Source of the DNA: an uncultured Flavobacteriaceae bacterium
Lineage (GTDB): Bacteria > Bacteroidota > Bacteroidia > Flavobacteriales > Flavobacteriaceae
Reading direction: 5' to 3'
Assembly: GCA_937944485.1 (NCBI GenBank)
Contig: CALDYU010000006.1
Coordinates: 1-64,000, forward strand
DNA length: 64,000 nt
Shown: positions 27,000-36,775 of the stretch, in pieces
Layout of the letters: every line of letters starts with the position of its first letter
Position numbering within the stretch: the first letter of the stretch is position 1
Notes under the pieces: generated by a model
Told to the model about the DNA's origin: nothing
Database searches by the model: none
The model's input: the letters and a program-made list of their open reading frames with translations, nothing else
Position numbers and translations under genes: made by a program

Positions 27000-27659
27000 A
27001 TGTCATCAAACCAAGATAATTTCAGATATCGCTCCCCCGTTGGCTTTAACAAAAATGTTCAACTTGACGGTTTAGAAAATTTTAGAAAAAGTATCGAAAA
27101 AAACTTCTTTTCGAAAGTAAGTACTCATCCCATTGTGGTTTCACCTTCCGAAGTTCATTTAGTTCTTGAACTAGATTGCAATTTTGATATGATTGAAGTT
27201 CTTAATCATTTTAATAGAGGGCTTTGGGGTAATTTTGCATCTGAAAAAGAATCGTTGTCTGTAAATTTGGAATTATTACAGCAGCAAAACACCAATATTC
27301 ATTTAGAAGTAGATGAATTATCAATCTTTTTTAACGATACCGCTTTAATTATTCATCGATTTTACGAGCAAAGTATTTCCACCGAACTTGAAACTATTTT
27401 TATTGAACTCACAAATCACTATATGCATTTCACCAAGGGGTTGAGTGAAGTTCCGTATGAAATTTACTTACCCGTTTTTGAGGAAAACGTAATTGACCAT
27501 AACGGTATTTTACCCCATGATCTGTCGTTTTCAAAATGTCGTCAGCAGGACTATTTTAGTTTTTGGGGATTATATTTTGAATCAGAAAATGACGCATCAA
27601 TTTATGATTTGAAAAATCAGTCTGTTGTGAACGGAAAACTTCAGACGCTAAATCGCTAA
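27000..27659 (+). CDS. Protein of unknown function linked to the signalling locus
   Basis: 219 residues from the ATG at 27000; an in-frame ATG at 26949 adds 17 basic residues and is less likely. There is no signal peptide and no transmembrane segment. Alternating strand-like blocks (VVSPSEVHLVLELDCNFDMI; LEVDELSIFFNDTALIIHRF) suggest an alpha/beta cytoplasmic protein. I do not recognise the family. The link to the upstream system rests on the near-identical 29-bp motif in front of this gene and of the LytTR gene. It is convergent with glyA, with 26 bases between. Confidence 0.55.
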   Translation: MSSNQDNFRYRSPVGFNKNVQLDGLENFRKSIEKNFFSKVSTHPIVVSPSEVHLVLELDCNFDMIEVLNHFNRGLWGNFASEKESLSVNLELLQQQNTNIHLEVDELSIFFNDTALIIHRFYEQSISTELETIFIELTNHYMHFTKGLSEVPYEIYLPVFEENVIDHNGILPHDLSFSKCRQQDYFSFWGLYFESENDASIYDLKNQSVVNGKLQTLNR

Positions 27660-27685
27660 ATGATAATCACTTCGTTATAAAAAAA

Positions 27686-28960
27686 TCAATTATTAAATAA
27701 GTTTCTTCCGTTCATCAAGGCATTGACCTTATTTTTTACTTGCGTGATTACTGCATCATTTTCAGGTTGCGTCAATACCTCATCTACAAAACCAACTATA
27801 ATTTCCATATCACGCTCTACTAGTCCGCGGGTGGTAATTGCGGCTGTTCCGAATCGAATTCCCGAAGTAACAAAAGGTGATTTGTCATCAAATGGCACCA
27901 TATTTTTATTGGCAGTAATATCTGCTTTCACCAAAACTCTTTCCGCATCTTTTCCAGTGATATTTTTATTCCGTAAATCAATAAGCATCATGTGATTGTC
28001 TGTACCTCCAGAAATAATATGATATTCTTTAGCTACAAAAGCCGCGGCCATAGCCTCAGCATTCTTCTTAACTTGTAGCATGTAATGTAGAAAATCATCG
28101 GTTAAAGCTTCTCCAAAAGCAATGGCTTTGGCAGCGATAATATGTTCTAATGGACCACCCTGATTGCCCGGAAAAACTGCTAAATTCAGTAAAGCCGACA
28201 TCTTTCTAAGATTACCATTCTTAAGTTTAATACCGAATGGATTGTCAAAATCTTTACCCATTAAGATAAGTCCTCCTCTTGGGCCACGCAAGGTTTTGTG
28301 TGTTGTAGTGGTTACAATATGGCAATGAGGTATGGGGTCAGAAAGAATACCTTTTGCAATTAATCCTGCTGGATGCGAAATATCGGCCAAAAGTAAGGCA
28401 TCTACACTATCGGCAATCTCGCGAAAGCGTTTAAAATCCATGTCTCTGGAATAGGCAGAGGCCCCAGCAATTATCATTTTTGGTCGCTCGCGAGTAGCAA
28501 TTTCTTGAATCTTATCATAGTCAAGAACTCCCGTTTCTTCATCAACACCGTAAAAAACTGGTTTGTATAAGCGACCAGAAAAATTTACCGGTGAACCATG
28601 GGTCAAGTGACCGCCATGGGCTAAATCAAACCCTAAAATAGTATCACCAGGCTGCAAACACGCATGATATACAGAAGCATTGGCTTGAGAACCAGAATGC
28701 GGTTGAACATTCGCATATTCAGCCCCGAAAAGTTCTTTGGCACGATCTATAGCAAGCTGTTCAACTTTATCGACTACTTCGCAACCGCCATAGTAGCGCT
28801 TACCAGGATATCCTTCTGCATATTTATTGGTTAGTACAGAACCAGCTGCTTCCATAACTTGAGGACTCGTAAAATTCTCAGAAGCTATAAGTTCTATGCC
28901 ACTCAATTGGCGTTCCTTCTCATCATTAATTAAATCAAAAATAGTAGTGTCTCGTTGCAT
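27686..28960 (-). CDS. glyA: Serine hydroxymethyltransferase
   Basis: 424 residues, standard length. The PLP lysine is K222 in [14 protein letters not shown]. Other conserved blocks are [31 protein letters not shown] and [12 protein letters not shown]. It converts serine and tetrahydrofolate to glycine and 5,10-methylene-tetrahydrofolate in the cytoplasm. It stands as a single gene. A TAAATTTG -7 element lies at 29011-29004 on the minus strand, giving a leader of about 37 bases. Confidence 0.97.
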   Translation of the reverse strand: MQRDTTIFDLINDEKERQLSGIELIASENFTSPQVMEAAGSVLTNKYAEGYPGKRYYGGCEVVDKVEQLAIDRAKELFGAEYANVQPHSGSQANASVYHACLQPGDTILGFDLAHGGHLTHGSPVNFSGRLYKPVFYGVDEETGVLDYDKIQEIATRERPKMIIAGASAYSRDMDFKRFREIADSVDALLLADISHPAGLIAKGILSDPIPHCHIVTTTTHKTLRGPRGGLILMGKDFDNPFGIKLKNGNLRKMSALLNLAVFPGNQGGPLEHIIAAKAIAFGEALTDDFLHYMLQVKKNAEAMAAAFVAKEYHIISGGTDNHMMLIDLRNKNITGKDAERVLVKADITANKNMVPFDDKSPFVTSGIRFGTAAITTRGLVERDMEIIVGFVDEVLTQPENDAVITQVKNKVNALMNGRNLFNN

Positions 28961-29003
28961 GATTTTTTATTCTAATAATTGCGGGCTAAAAATACAAATT
29001 GCA

Positions 29004-29011
29004 CAAATTTA
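29004..29011 (-). promoter_or_regulatory. -7 promoter element of glyA
   Basis: TAAATTTG on the minus strand matches TAnnTTTG exactly. The -33 region is poor. Confidence 0.4.
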
Positions 29012-29143
29012 AATAGGCTAAAAATTTATATTAGATTGTAGAGTTATCAAGTTTAAATTAACAATTACAGAATTTACAGTACACCATAGTTGTATTTGAA
29101 AGTAGAGCATAAATATTTTTTTAACAAGATTTTATTTTCATCG

Positions 29144-29151
29144 TAAATTTG
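29144..29151 (+). promoter_or_regulatory. -7 promoter element of the lipoprotein gene at 29240
   Basis: TAAATTTG matches TAnnTTTG exactly; the upstream T-rich block near 29116-29122 may be the -33 element. The leader is about 80 bases and holds a small GCCAT...ATGGC dyad of unknown meaning. Confidence 0.45.
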
Positions 29152-29239
29152 GGGCAGATTATCTATTACCTTGCCATCGTTATTACTTTTTGGCATGGCT
29201 GTTGAAATAAACTAGCTATTAATCTCAAAATAATGTGTC

Positions 29240-30424
29240 ATGAAAAAAATACTACTTATTCCGATTATGATCTTTTTCATTGCTTGTGGAGGCGTTAAAA
29301 AGACGCAAAAAGCCATTAATGCAGGAGATTACGCTATCGCCATCAATACGGCTATTCAAAACTTGGCCAATAACAAAACGAAAAAAGGCAATCAACCCTA
29401 CGTTGTGCTGCTAGAGGAAGCCTATAAAAAAAATACAGAGCGTGAGTTAAAATATATTGCCTTCTTAGAAAAAGAAGGAAACGAAGCTAGTTACGAGAAT
29501 ATTTATAAAAGTTATGTTGGTTTACGAGATCTTCAAGAGCGCATAAAACCATTACTACCGCTTCGTATAAATGACGAAAATCGTGATGCTGAATTTATAT
29601 TCGATGATTACGAAACCGATATTATCGAATACAAAGAAGATCTTTCAGAATATTTATACGATAACGCTGAAGGTTTGTTAACTAATGCCAGTACAAAGCA
29701 AGAGTATCGAAAGGCCTATAGAGATTTCATGTATTTAAAAAAAATAAATCCTGATTTTGAAGATACAGATCAAAAAATTAGAGAAGCGCTTGAAAAGGGC
29801 ATTGATTATATTGAAGTACGGATGGTAAACAATAGTGAACAAATTATTCCAGTTCGATTAATGGATGAACTGCTCAACTTTAATACCTATGGTTTAGACG
29901 ATTTATGGACCAAATACCATAATAACCCTTTGCCGAATCATGCCTACGACTACAAGATGCAAGTTTCTTTAGATCGTATTCTTATATCGCCAGAACAAAT
30001 TTTTGAAAAAGAAATAGTTCAAGAAAAAGAAATTAAAGACGGTTTTACCTATGCGCGCGATACCAATGGTGCCATTGTAAAAGATAGCCTTGGCAACAAA
30101 ATTAAAGTTGACAAATTCAAAACTGTAAAATGTACTTTTAATAGATTTACTCAATTTAAATCAGCCGGTGTTGAAGGTACTGTCACGTACTATGATACGC
30201 AATCAAAACAACCGATAAACAGCTATCCTCTTGGTAGCGAATTCGTTTTTGAACATATGTATGGTATTATGGACGGAGACAAAAGAGCCTTAGATAACGA
30301 ATATCTACTATTAACCGATCAACAATCGGTTCCTTTTCCGAGTAATGAAGTTATGATCTATGATGCAGGAGAAGATTTAAAGGAACGATTAAAAAGCATC
30401 TTGAAAAACCATCGGTTTAATTAA
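29240..30424 (+). CDS. Lipoprotein of unknown function
   Basis: 394 residues. The signal MKKILLIPIMIFFIAC places the lipid Cys at 16. The first half is helical with a TPR-like opening (INAGDYAIAINTAIQNLAN, residues about 26-45). The second half is strand-rich and includes YARDTNGAIVKDSLGNKIKV and FNRFTQFKSAGVEGTV. No catalytic motif is evident. The protein is probably anchored to the outer membrane. It is monocistronic, with its own promoter and a strong terminator shared with the convergent ytxJ. Confidence 0.65.
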   Translation: MKKILLIPIMIFFIACGGVKKTQKAINAGDYAIAINTAIQNLANNKTKKGNQPYVVLLEEAYKKNTERELKYIAFLEKEGNEASYENIYKSYVGLRDLQERIKPLLPLRINDENRDAEFIFDDYETDIIEYKEDLSEYLYDNAEGLLTNASTKQEYRKAYRDFMYLKKINPDFEDTDQKIREALEKGIDYIEVRMVNNSEQIIPVRLMDELLNFNTYGLDDLWTKYHNNPLPNHAYDYKMQVSLDRILISPEQIFEKEIVQEKEIKDGFTYARDTNGAIVKDSLGNKIKVDKFKTVKCTFNRFTQFKSAGVEGTVTYYDTQSKQPINSYPLGSEFVFEHMYGIMDGDKRALDNEYLLLTDQQSVPFPSNEVMIYDAGEDLKERLKSILKNHRFN

Positions 30425-30442
30425 TGCTATAACGACTAGACA

Positions 30443-30475
30443 AATAGTGAACCTGTTTTTTACAGGTTCACTATT
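30443..30475. terminator. Bidirectional terminator between the lipoprotein gene and ytxJ
   Basis: A perfect 14-bp stem (30443-30456 with 30462-30475) and TTTTT loop. It lies between two convergent genes, immediately before the ytxJ stop at 30479. Confidence 0.7.
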
Positions 30476-30478
30476 TTC

Positions 30479-30874
30479 TTATAGGTAATTACTCAAATCA
30501 ACTTCGGCTATTGCTCCATGCGAGGCATGAGCAACAACAACTTTATTCTTTATCACTAATAATTGTGGTGATTGATGCAGTACTTGAAACTTATATCCTG
30601 TTTCATTCGAAACCTCACGATATGCGTGTAAATCTAAATAATATAAGTCAAGTTGTTCTGCAGAAAATTCATAGCTTGTTTTAAACATATTCATTACCAT
30701 ACGACTGATACCGCAAGTAGTTGAATGTTTAAAGACAACTTGTGTTTTCGATAGGGATCTTTTCTCGATTTCACTAAGTTGATCTACTGTGGTTAAAGCT
30801 ATCCATGGAATAGATTTTTCTTCTTTCCTTGCTTTCTCATTTTGTTTTTTAAACAAACCATTAAATATTCCCAT
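30479..30874 (-). CDS. ytxJ: Bacillithiol-system redox protein YtxJ (monothiol glutaredoxin-like)
   Basis: 131 residues, a single thioredoxin-like domain. The active-site region is FKHSTTCGISRMV with a single cysteine, C54, instead of CxxC. The C-terminal part LHQSPQLLVIKNKVVVAHASHG carries the cis-proline (SPQ) and is characteristic of YtxJ (DUF2847). Such proteins are thought to remove bacillithiol from S-bacillithiolated proteins, which implies that this organism makes bacillithiol; the biosynthetic bshABC genes are not in the window. It is cytoplasmic and monocistronic. Confidence 0.85.
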   Translation of the reverse strand: MGIFNGLFKKQNEKARKEEKSIPWIALTTVDQLSEIEKRSLSKTQVVFKHSTTCGISRMVMNMFKTSYEFSAEQLDLYYLDLHAYREVSNETGYKFQVLHQSPQLLVIKNKVVVAHASHGAIAEVDLSNYL

Positions 30875-30967
30875 GCTATTCTGAATTAATATGCCCCTTA
30901 AGTCGCTATAAAGACAAACAGCTTACAACTGCCGAAATGTCCTGATATTAAGTAAACTACACGTCAT

Positions 30968-30997
30968 TTTGTCTGGCTTTTCGTTTTGGTAAGGTTG
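30968..30997 (+). promoter_or_regulatory. Promoter of clpB
   Basis: TTTG at 30968-30971, an 18-base spacer, then TAAGGTTG at 30990-30997. Transcription should start near 31004, which excludes the upstream in-frame start at 30986 and supports the ATG at 31043. Confidence 0.5.
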
Positions 30998-31042
30998 TTG
31001 ACCCTATTAGGTAAATTTAAAAATATCTTTAAAATTTTACAT

Positions 31043-33643
31043 ATGAGTTTTAATAATTTCACCATAAAATCTCAAGAAGCTTTACAGCAAGCTCAGCAAC
31101 TAGCGCAATCATTGAAGCATCAGCAGATTGAGAACGAGCATTTGTTCAAAGCTATTGCCATTGTAGATGAAAACGTATTGCCCTTTCTACTTAAAAAACT
31201 TAACATAAATGGGGCACTAGTCTATCAAATTTTAGATAAAGAACTTGAGAGTTTTCCAAAAGTTTCTGGTGGTGATCTAATGCTTTCAAGAGCTGCTAAT
31301 ACTAGTTTAACCGAAGCGCGAATTGTAGCCGAAAAGATGAAAGATGAATTCGTAGCTATTGAGCACATTTTGATTGCTATTCTAAAGTCAAAAAGTAAGG
31401 TAGCTCAAATATTGAAAGATCAAGGTGCTACAGAAAAAGCACTTAAAGCTGCAATATTAGAAATTCGCAAGGGTAAAAACGTAACCACTTCAAGCGCTGA
31501 AGAAAATTATAATTCCTTAGCTAAATATGCAAAAAACCTCAATCAACTTGCGGATAATGCCAAATTAGATCCAGTTATCGGCAGAGATGAAGAAATTCGT
31601 CGAATTCTTCAAATTCTATCACGAAGAACAAAAAACAATCCGCTATTAGTCGGAGAACCTGGTACTGGTAAAACAGCCATTGCAGAAGGTTTGGCGCATC
31701 GTATTGTTCAAGGTGATGTGCCAGATAATTTAAAGGATAAAGTTATTTACTCTTTAGATATGGGGGCATTGATTGCTGGAGCTAAGTATAAAGGTGAATT
31801 CGAAGAGCGCCTAAAAGCTGTTATCAAAGAGGTAACAACATCTGAAGGCGATATTGTTCTGTTTATTGACGAAATACATACGCTGGTAGGTGCTGGCGCT
31901 TCGCAAGGTGCCATGGATGCTGCCAACATTCTCAAACCCGCTTTAGCAAGAGGTGAACTTCGAGCCATCGGAGCAACTACTTTAGATGAATATCAAAAGT
32001 ATTTCGAAAAAGACAAAGCTCTTGAGCGAAGGTTTCAAAAAGTTGTTGTTAATGAACCAGATACCGAGAGTGCTATTTCAATCTTAAGAGGCATTAAAGA
32101 AAAATATGAAACTCATCATAAAGTAAGAATAAAAGATGAAGCAGTCATTGCAGCCGTTGAACTTTCGCAACGCTATATCACAAATCGTTTTCTGCCAGAT
32201 AAGGCTATTGATCTTATAGATGAAGCTGCTTCAAAACTCCGCATGGAGATCAATTCGAAGCCAGAAGAACTTGATGTGCTAGATCGCAAAATCATGCAGT
32301 TAGAAATTGAGATCGAAGCTATAAAAAGAGAAAATGACAAGGTCAAACTAAAATCATTACATGCTGATGTGGCAAATTTAAAAGAAGAGCGAAACGAAAT
32401 TTACACCCAATGGGAAAGTGAAAAAACTATTGTTGACCAAATTCAAAAAACTAAGTTAGATATTGAAAACTTTAAACAAGAAGCAGAAAGAGCGGAGCGA
32501 AACGGTGACTACGGCCAGGTCGCTGAATTACGTTATGGTAAGATAAAAGATTCGCAAGAAGATTTAGAGCGATTACAAAGTACTTTGATAGCCCAACAAA
32601 ATAAGGGCACTTTAATAAAAGAAGAAGTCACCAACGAAGATATTGCAGAAGTAGTCGCCAAATGGACAGGCATACCAATTACTAAAATGTTACAAGGTGA
32701 ACGTGAAAAATTGCTGCGCCTTGAAGAGGTGCTTCACAAACGCGTAATAGGTCAAGAAGAGGCCATATCGGCTGTATCAGATGCTATTAGAAGAAGTCGC
32801 GCGGGGTTGCAAGACGCTAAAAGACCTATTGGATCATTTTTATTCTTAGGAACAACAGGTGTAGGTAAAACGGAACTTGCTAAAACACTTGCATCTTATA
32901 TGTTCGATGATGAAAATGCTATGACGCGAATAGATATGAGTGAATATCAAGAGAGTCATTCGGTAAGTCGATTGGTTGGTGCACCTCCAGGGTATATTGG
33001 TTTTGAAGAAGGTGGACAATTGACCGAAGCGGTGCGAAGACGCCCGTACTCTGTCATATTGTTAGACGAAATAGAAAAGGCGCATCCTGATACCTTTAAT
33101 GTGTTATTACAAGTATTAGATGAAGGCCGCCTCACTGATAATAAAGGTAGAGTGGCCGATTTTAAAAACGCGATAATAATTATGACAAGTAATCTAGGGA
33201 GTCTAATTATACAAGAGCACTTTGAAAATTCTGACGATCTTGAGATGGCTACCGAAAGTGCTCGAAAAGAATTACTTCAGCTGCTTAAAGCTCGTATACG
33301 TCCAGAATTTTTAAATCGAATTGACGACATCATTATGTTTACTCCTTTAGGCAAATCTGACATACAAAAAATTGTCAAACTTCAATTAGATGGGGTGAAA
33401 AAAATACTGTCAAAACAACAGATTACGATAGATGCTACGGAAGAAGCTATTGCTTATTTGGCTGATAAAGGATTCGACCCTCAATATGGTGCGCGACCGA
33501 TAAAAAGAGTAATTCAAAAAGAAGTTTTAAATAATTTATCTAAGGAATTACTAGCTGGCCGTATTCAAGCCGATAGCATTGTATTAATTGATTCTTTTGA
33601 TCAAAAATTAGTACTCCGAAATCAAAATGAGCTCGTAAACTAA
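31043..33643 (+). CDS. clpB: ATP-dependent chaperone ClpB
   Basis: 866 residues from the ATG at 31043. Domains: the double Clp-N repeat (1-145); NBD1 with Walker A GEPGTGKT at 204-211 and Walker [13 protein letters not shown]; the long coiled-coil M domain (about 395-525), which separates ClpB from ClpA/ClpC; and NBD2 with Walker A GTTGVGKT at 603-610 and arginine-finger region [11 protein letters not shown]. The ClpP-binding tripeptide loop is not apparent. It disaggregates proteins together with DnaK after heat stress. No CIRCE-like repeat was noticed upstream. Confidence 0.97.
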   Translation: MSFNNFTIKSQEALQQAQQLAQSLKHQQIENEHLFKAIAIVDENVLPFLLKKLNINGALVYQILDKELESFPKVSGGDLMLSRAANTSLTEARIVAEKMKDEFVAIEHILIAILKSKSKVAQILKDQGATEKALKAAILEIRKGKNVTTSSAEENYNSLAKYAKNLNQLADNAKLDPVIGRDEEIRRILQILSRRTKNNPLLVGEPGTGKTAIAEGLAHRIVQGDVPDNLKDKVIYSLDMGALIAGAKYKGEFEERLKAVIKEVTTSEGDIVLFIDEIHTLVGAGASQGAMDAANILKPALARGELRAIGATTLDEYQKYFEKDKALERRFQKVVVNEPDTESAISILRGIKEKYETHHKVRIKDEAVIAAVELSQRYITNRFLPDKAIDLIDEAASKLRMEINSKPEELDVLDRKIMQLEIEIEAIKRENDKVKLKSLHADVANLKEERNEIYTQWESEKTIVDQIQKTKLDIENFKQEAERAERNGDYGQVAELRYGKIKDSQEDLERLQSTLIAQQNKGTLIKEEVTNEDIAEVVAKWTGIPITKMLQGEREKLLRLEEVLHKRVIGQEEAISAVSDAIRRSRAGLQDAKRPIGSFLFLGTTGVGKTELAKTLASYMFDDENAMTRIDMSEYQESHSVSRLVGAPPGYIGFEEGGQLTEAVRRRPYSVILLDEIEKAHPDTFNVLLQVLDEGRLTDNKGRVADFKNAIIIMTSNLGSLIIQEHFENSDDLEMATESARKELLQLLKARIRPEFLNRIDDIIMFTPLGKSDIQKIVKLQLDGVKKILSKQQITIDATEEAIAYLADKGFDPQYGARPIKRVIQKEVLNNLSKELLAGRIQADSIVLIDSFDQKLVLRNQNELVN

Positions 33644-33661
33644 GACGATTCATTCAATAAA

Positions 33662-33702
33662 AAAAAACATCCAAAACTAGTTTTAATCTGGGTGTTTTTT
33701 TT
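33662..33702 (+). terminator. Terminator of clpB
   Basis: An 11-bp stem (33662-33672 with 33690-33700, one T-G pair) followed by T residues. The 17-base loop itself contains AAAACTAGTTTT, a small inner dyad. Confidence 0.7.
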
Positions 33703-33767
33703 AGTTAAAATTATATACCATTCAGTATTTAGTTTTTATATTCGTGTTAAATTACCCAAGCCATAAG

Positions 33768-34364
33768 ATGTTGAAGAAAGCTGAAAGAACAAAATCATTC
33801 ATTATAGAAACTGTTGCTCCTGTATTTAACAAACACGGTTATATTGGTGCGAGCATGAGTGATTTAACCGAAGCTACTGGGTTAACTAAAGGTGCTATTT
33901 ATGGTAATTTTGAAAATAAAGAAGCGTTAGCTCTTCTTGCTTTTCAACATCATAGCAATTTACTTTTAAACAAAATTGACGAAGTTTTGGCGCAAGAAGC
34001 CCATGCTCTTGACAAACTTCTTGCCCTTACAAATTTCTATAGAAAATATGATGAATTTACATTGAAAATGGGTGGCTGTCCGGTACTTAATGTCGGCATT
34101 GACGCGCAGCACAACAATTCTTTATTAAGTGCTGCAGCCAAAGAAACAGTCAAAACCATTGAAGGAAAAATTGCGTTAGCTTTAGAAAATGGGGTAAATA
34201 AAGAAGAACTACGTTTGCCTGTTACACCACTGCAGTTTGCAAAACAACTGTACACTATGATTCAAGGTGCGGTCGCCATGGCCACTATGACCAATGACAG
34301 AAAGTATCTCATTAATACAATTGCTTATATAGAGCAACTCGTCAAAAAAGAAATCAAAAAGTAA
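33768..34364 (+). CDS. TetR/AcrR-family transcriptional regulator
   Basis: 198 residues from the ATG at 33768; a GTG at 33744 is possible, but it lies within a promoter-like TATATTCG. The N-terminal HTH is typical of TetR (VFNKHGYIGASMSDLTEATGLTKGAIYGNFENKEAL). The C-terminal domain (about 60-195) is helical, with a GGCPVLN segment often seen in regulators of the YcfQ/NemR-like group that sense electrophiles or quinones. The target is not adjacent. It is convergent with the PorP/SprF gene, with 3 bases between. Confidence 0.88.
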   Translation: MLKKAERTKSFIIETVAPVFNKHGYIGASMSDLTEATGLTKGAIYGNFENKEALALLAFQHHSNLLLNKIDEVLAQEAHALDKLLALTNFYRKYDEFTLKMGGCPVLNVGIDAQHNNSLLSAAAKETVKTIEGKIALALENGVNKEELRLPVTPLQFAKQLYTMIQGAVAMATMTNDRKYLINTIAYIEQLVKKEIKK

Positions 34365-34367
34365 CAT

Positions 34368-36128
34368 TTACTTTTTAACCGCTCTAAATATCCAAGTTTT
34401 ACCTGCATACTTACCGTTGAACTTACTGTCACGAGCCTTTCTAGCTTGATCAATAGTGTCGTATCTTTCTAAATAGGCATAATTGTAATTGTTTGCACTT
34501 CGGAAGAACGACTTCCCTTGAATTCCTTTTTTAGTTAAATCTAACATGAATGCATCAAAGTACTTTTTAGTACCAAAGACGTTAGCAATTAAATAGAAAC
34601 CTGGTTCTAAGCCGTCTTCGTTCACCACTTCTTGATACTTTTCACCAGGCAAAGGTGCCACAGCTTCTTTTTGTTCAAGTTCCTTTGCTGCCTGTACTAT
34701 TTGGTCAAGAGAATCTTGCATGCGTTGATCGGCCAGCTGCTTTTCTTTAAGTATCGCTGCTTGTTGCTGTTCTCTTATAGCGGCAGCCTTTTCTATGGCT
34801 TCCATTTTTTTAGCATTCACTGCAGAATCAAGCTTTCTTTGTTTTTCAATTCTAGCTATTTGTTCATTTAACTTGTCATCTCTCTCTTTTTCAATTTGAG
34901 CTAAGCGATCTGCTTTTTGTTTTTCGTTTTCTTTTCTTTTGGCCTCTTTAGCTTCGGCGACTTCCTCCTTTCGTTTCTGTCTTTCCGCCGCTTTTTGCTC
35001 AGCGGTTATTCTTTTCTGTTCTTCTACGTCAATCTGATTACCTACTAATTCTTCAGAACGCTCCTCATTCGGATTTTCATTAACTTCTTGCTCCTCCTTA
35101 TTTGCTTGAGCCTCTTGCGCTTTTTTCAATTGCTCACGTAACTCTTGCATCGTTAATTCATTCTGATCTAGTATTACAACTTCATTGGTGTCATCAATAC
35201 CACTTGCCACAGATTTTCGCCTATTTTCAGGTTTTCCTAAGAAATATGATGCAACTATTTCAAAAGAAGGATCGGTACTATTTACAGAACCACTTGTACC
35301 AAATTCAACCAGAGCCCCAAGTGAAAATCGATTTAGAACAGTTCCTCCTGCCCCAACAGAAATTCCATAAAAATTATTGTACCCAGCCTGAGCCCAATAT
35401 TTTTGAGTACTAAACAAAGCATTCATGCCGATCTGATTTTGTTGCTCAGGGATTGTCCTCAAATAAATAGCGGGTCGAACGTAGGCCGTAGAATCAGACG
35501 CCATAACAGGAAAGTCATACGAAGCCATTCCCATAAATATCTTATCAGAGTTGGCTGTGTTACTTTCTTTTTCTGTAAAATTATAATCAAATAAATTTTC
35601 AGAAGCCAAGCTCATTGAGAAATTTTCAACATTCAAATTTATACCCGGAGCCACCTGCAAAATAAAATCATCTGTTGGCGCCGACTGTGGTATACCTGGT
35701 ATGGGATTAACTGGAAATCGGGTATCGGCTAATTGTTGTATAAAACCAAATACATTGGCTCCTACCGACAGTTTAATTAGTCTATTAAATTCAATTTGAT
35801 AGGCATAGTTTAGAGCCCCGCCTGTATTAAAATAAATGCCTGTATTGTGCTGAAAAAAACCGACTCCTGCGGCCGAGGCTTCACCTAAATTTCTCGTGTA
35901 ATTCAAAAAAAGTGTCGTTGGATCTACATCTATTTGCTGCCATTGCCAGCGTGTCCAAAAAGAGACAGATTGCGGATTATTACGGTTCAGTGAAAAAGTA
36001 GGATTAAAAAGGCTAGCATTGTATTGTGTCAATGCATGCTGTCGCAAGTCAGCTGGTAGTGATTCGTTCTGCGCATTAGCGCATACCAAGGACAGCAAAA
36101 TAGCAAAAACAATCGTAGGTTTGATCAT
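34368..36128 (-). CDS. PorP/SprF-family outer-membrane protein with coiled coil and SPOR-like C-terminal domain
   Basis: 586 residues from the ATG at 36128 (a TTG two codons upstream is ignored). After a signal peptide ending near NAQ comes a PorP/SprF beta-barrel (about 20-305; QYNASLFNPTFSLN, SVSFWTRWQWQQID, GFFQHNTGIYFNTGG). A strongly charged coiled coil rich in Glu, Lys, Gln and Ala follows (about 330-500). Residues of about 510-586 form a SPOR-like domain (FYLIANVFGTKKYFDAFM, ARDSKFNGKYAGKTWIF). PorP/SprF proteins help type IX secretion, gliding or adhesin anchoring; SPOR domains can bind peptidoglycan. The tail may thus connect the barrel to the cell wall. Confidence 0.82.
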   Translation of the reverse strand: MIKPTIVFAILLSLVCANAQNESLPADLRQHALTQYNASLFNPTFSLNRNNPQSVSFWTRWQWQQIDVDPTTLFLNYTRNLGEASAAGVGFFQHNTGIYFNTGGALNYAYQIEFNRLIKLSVGANVFGFIQQLADTRFPVNPIPGIPQSAPTDDFILQVAPGINLNVENFSMSLASENLFDYNFTEKESNTANSDKIFMGMASYDFPVMASDSTAYVRPAIYLRTIPEQQNQIGMNALFSTQKYWAQAGYNNFYGISVGAGGTVLNRFSLGALVEFGTSGSVNSTDPSFEIVASYFLGKPENRRKSVASGIDDTNEVVILDQNELTMQELREQLKKAQEAQANKEEQEVNENPNEERSEELVGNQIDVEEQKRITAEQKAAERQKRKEEVAEAKEAKRKENEKQKADRLAQIEKERDDKLNEQIARIEKQRKLDSAVNAKKMEAIEKAAAIREQQQAAILKEKQLADQRMQDSLDQIVQAAKELEQKEAVAPLPGEKYQEVVNEDGLEPGFYLIANVFGTKKYFDAFMLDLTKKGIQGKSFFRSANNYNYAYLERYDTIDQARKARDSKFNGKYAGKTWIFRAVKK

Positions 36129-36226
36129 ATGCAAAAAAACAAAAAAGGACTAGCTCTACATACTTTTTTACGCTATTTTTAGTTAAAATAGCAGAAAAGT
36201 TTTCAACAATTTTATCTAAAGACCCT

Positions 36227-36775
36227 ATGATACGGCTAAAAATTGCAATTGTTTCTATTCTTTTAATTAGTTCTTTTAGTTGCAAAAAAGACAAAAAAAC
36301 CGTTGAAGAAATTTCGGAAGTTGGCGTTTCTACTTTTTATTTGATTCGTCATGCAGAAAAAGATCGAAGTGATCCTGATAATTCAGATCCTGAATTAAAT
36401 CAAGATGGAATGGGTAGGGCGATGCATTGGGCTGAAATTCTAAAAGATGTCCCTTTAGATGTTATTTACAGTACAGATTATCTAAGAACGTCAATGACGG
36501 CCAGAGCAACTTCTACGCATCAAGATATTGATATTCAATATTACGACCCAAGAATATTAGACATCAACGAATTCAAATCTCTCAACCTCAATAAAACAGC
36601 CTTAGTTGTAGGGCATAGCAATACAACACCAGATTTAGTCAATAAGTTACTTGGTGAAGAACGCTACGAAGCCATGGATGATACGGATAATGGAAGCCTT
36701 TTCATTGTTCAAATTGTTAATGGAAATGCTACCTCTCAGCGTTTACATTTTAGTTGTAATTGTCCTAAAAGGTGA
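36227..36775 (+). CDS. Histidine phosphatase (phosphoglycerate mutase-like) lipoprotein
   Basis: 182 residues. The lipoprotein signal ends at Cys19 (LLISSFSCKKDKK). The catalytic motif is LIRHAEK (R41-H42-A-E), the second basic site is YSTDYLRTSMTA, and the second histidine is in VVGHSNTTPDL. This set defines branch 1/2 histidine phosphatases of the SixA/PgmB-like group. Probably a periplasmic or surface phosphatase with unknown substrate. Its last 11 bases overlap the end of the convergent lipoprotein gene. Confidence 0.85.
   Translation: MIRLKIAIVSILLISSFSCKKDKKTVEEISEVGVSTFYLIRHAEKDRSDPDNSDPELNQDGMGRAMHWAEILKDVPLDVIYSTDYLRTSMTARATSTHQDIDIQYYDPRILDINEFKSLNLNKTALVVGHSNTTPDLVNKLLGEERYEAMDDTDNGSLFIVQIVNGNATSQRLHFSCNCPKR

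Noticed and set aside
35102-35413. 103-codon open frame on the plus strand within the PorP/SprF gene
   Set aside because: It is a shadow of the real minus-strand gene; the translation has no domain, and the sense protein is well supported.
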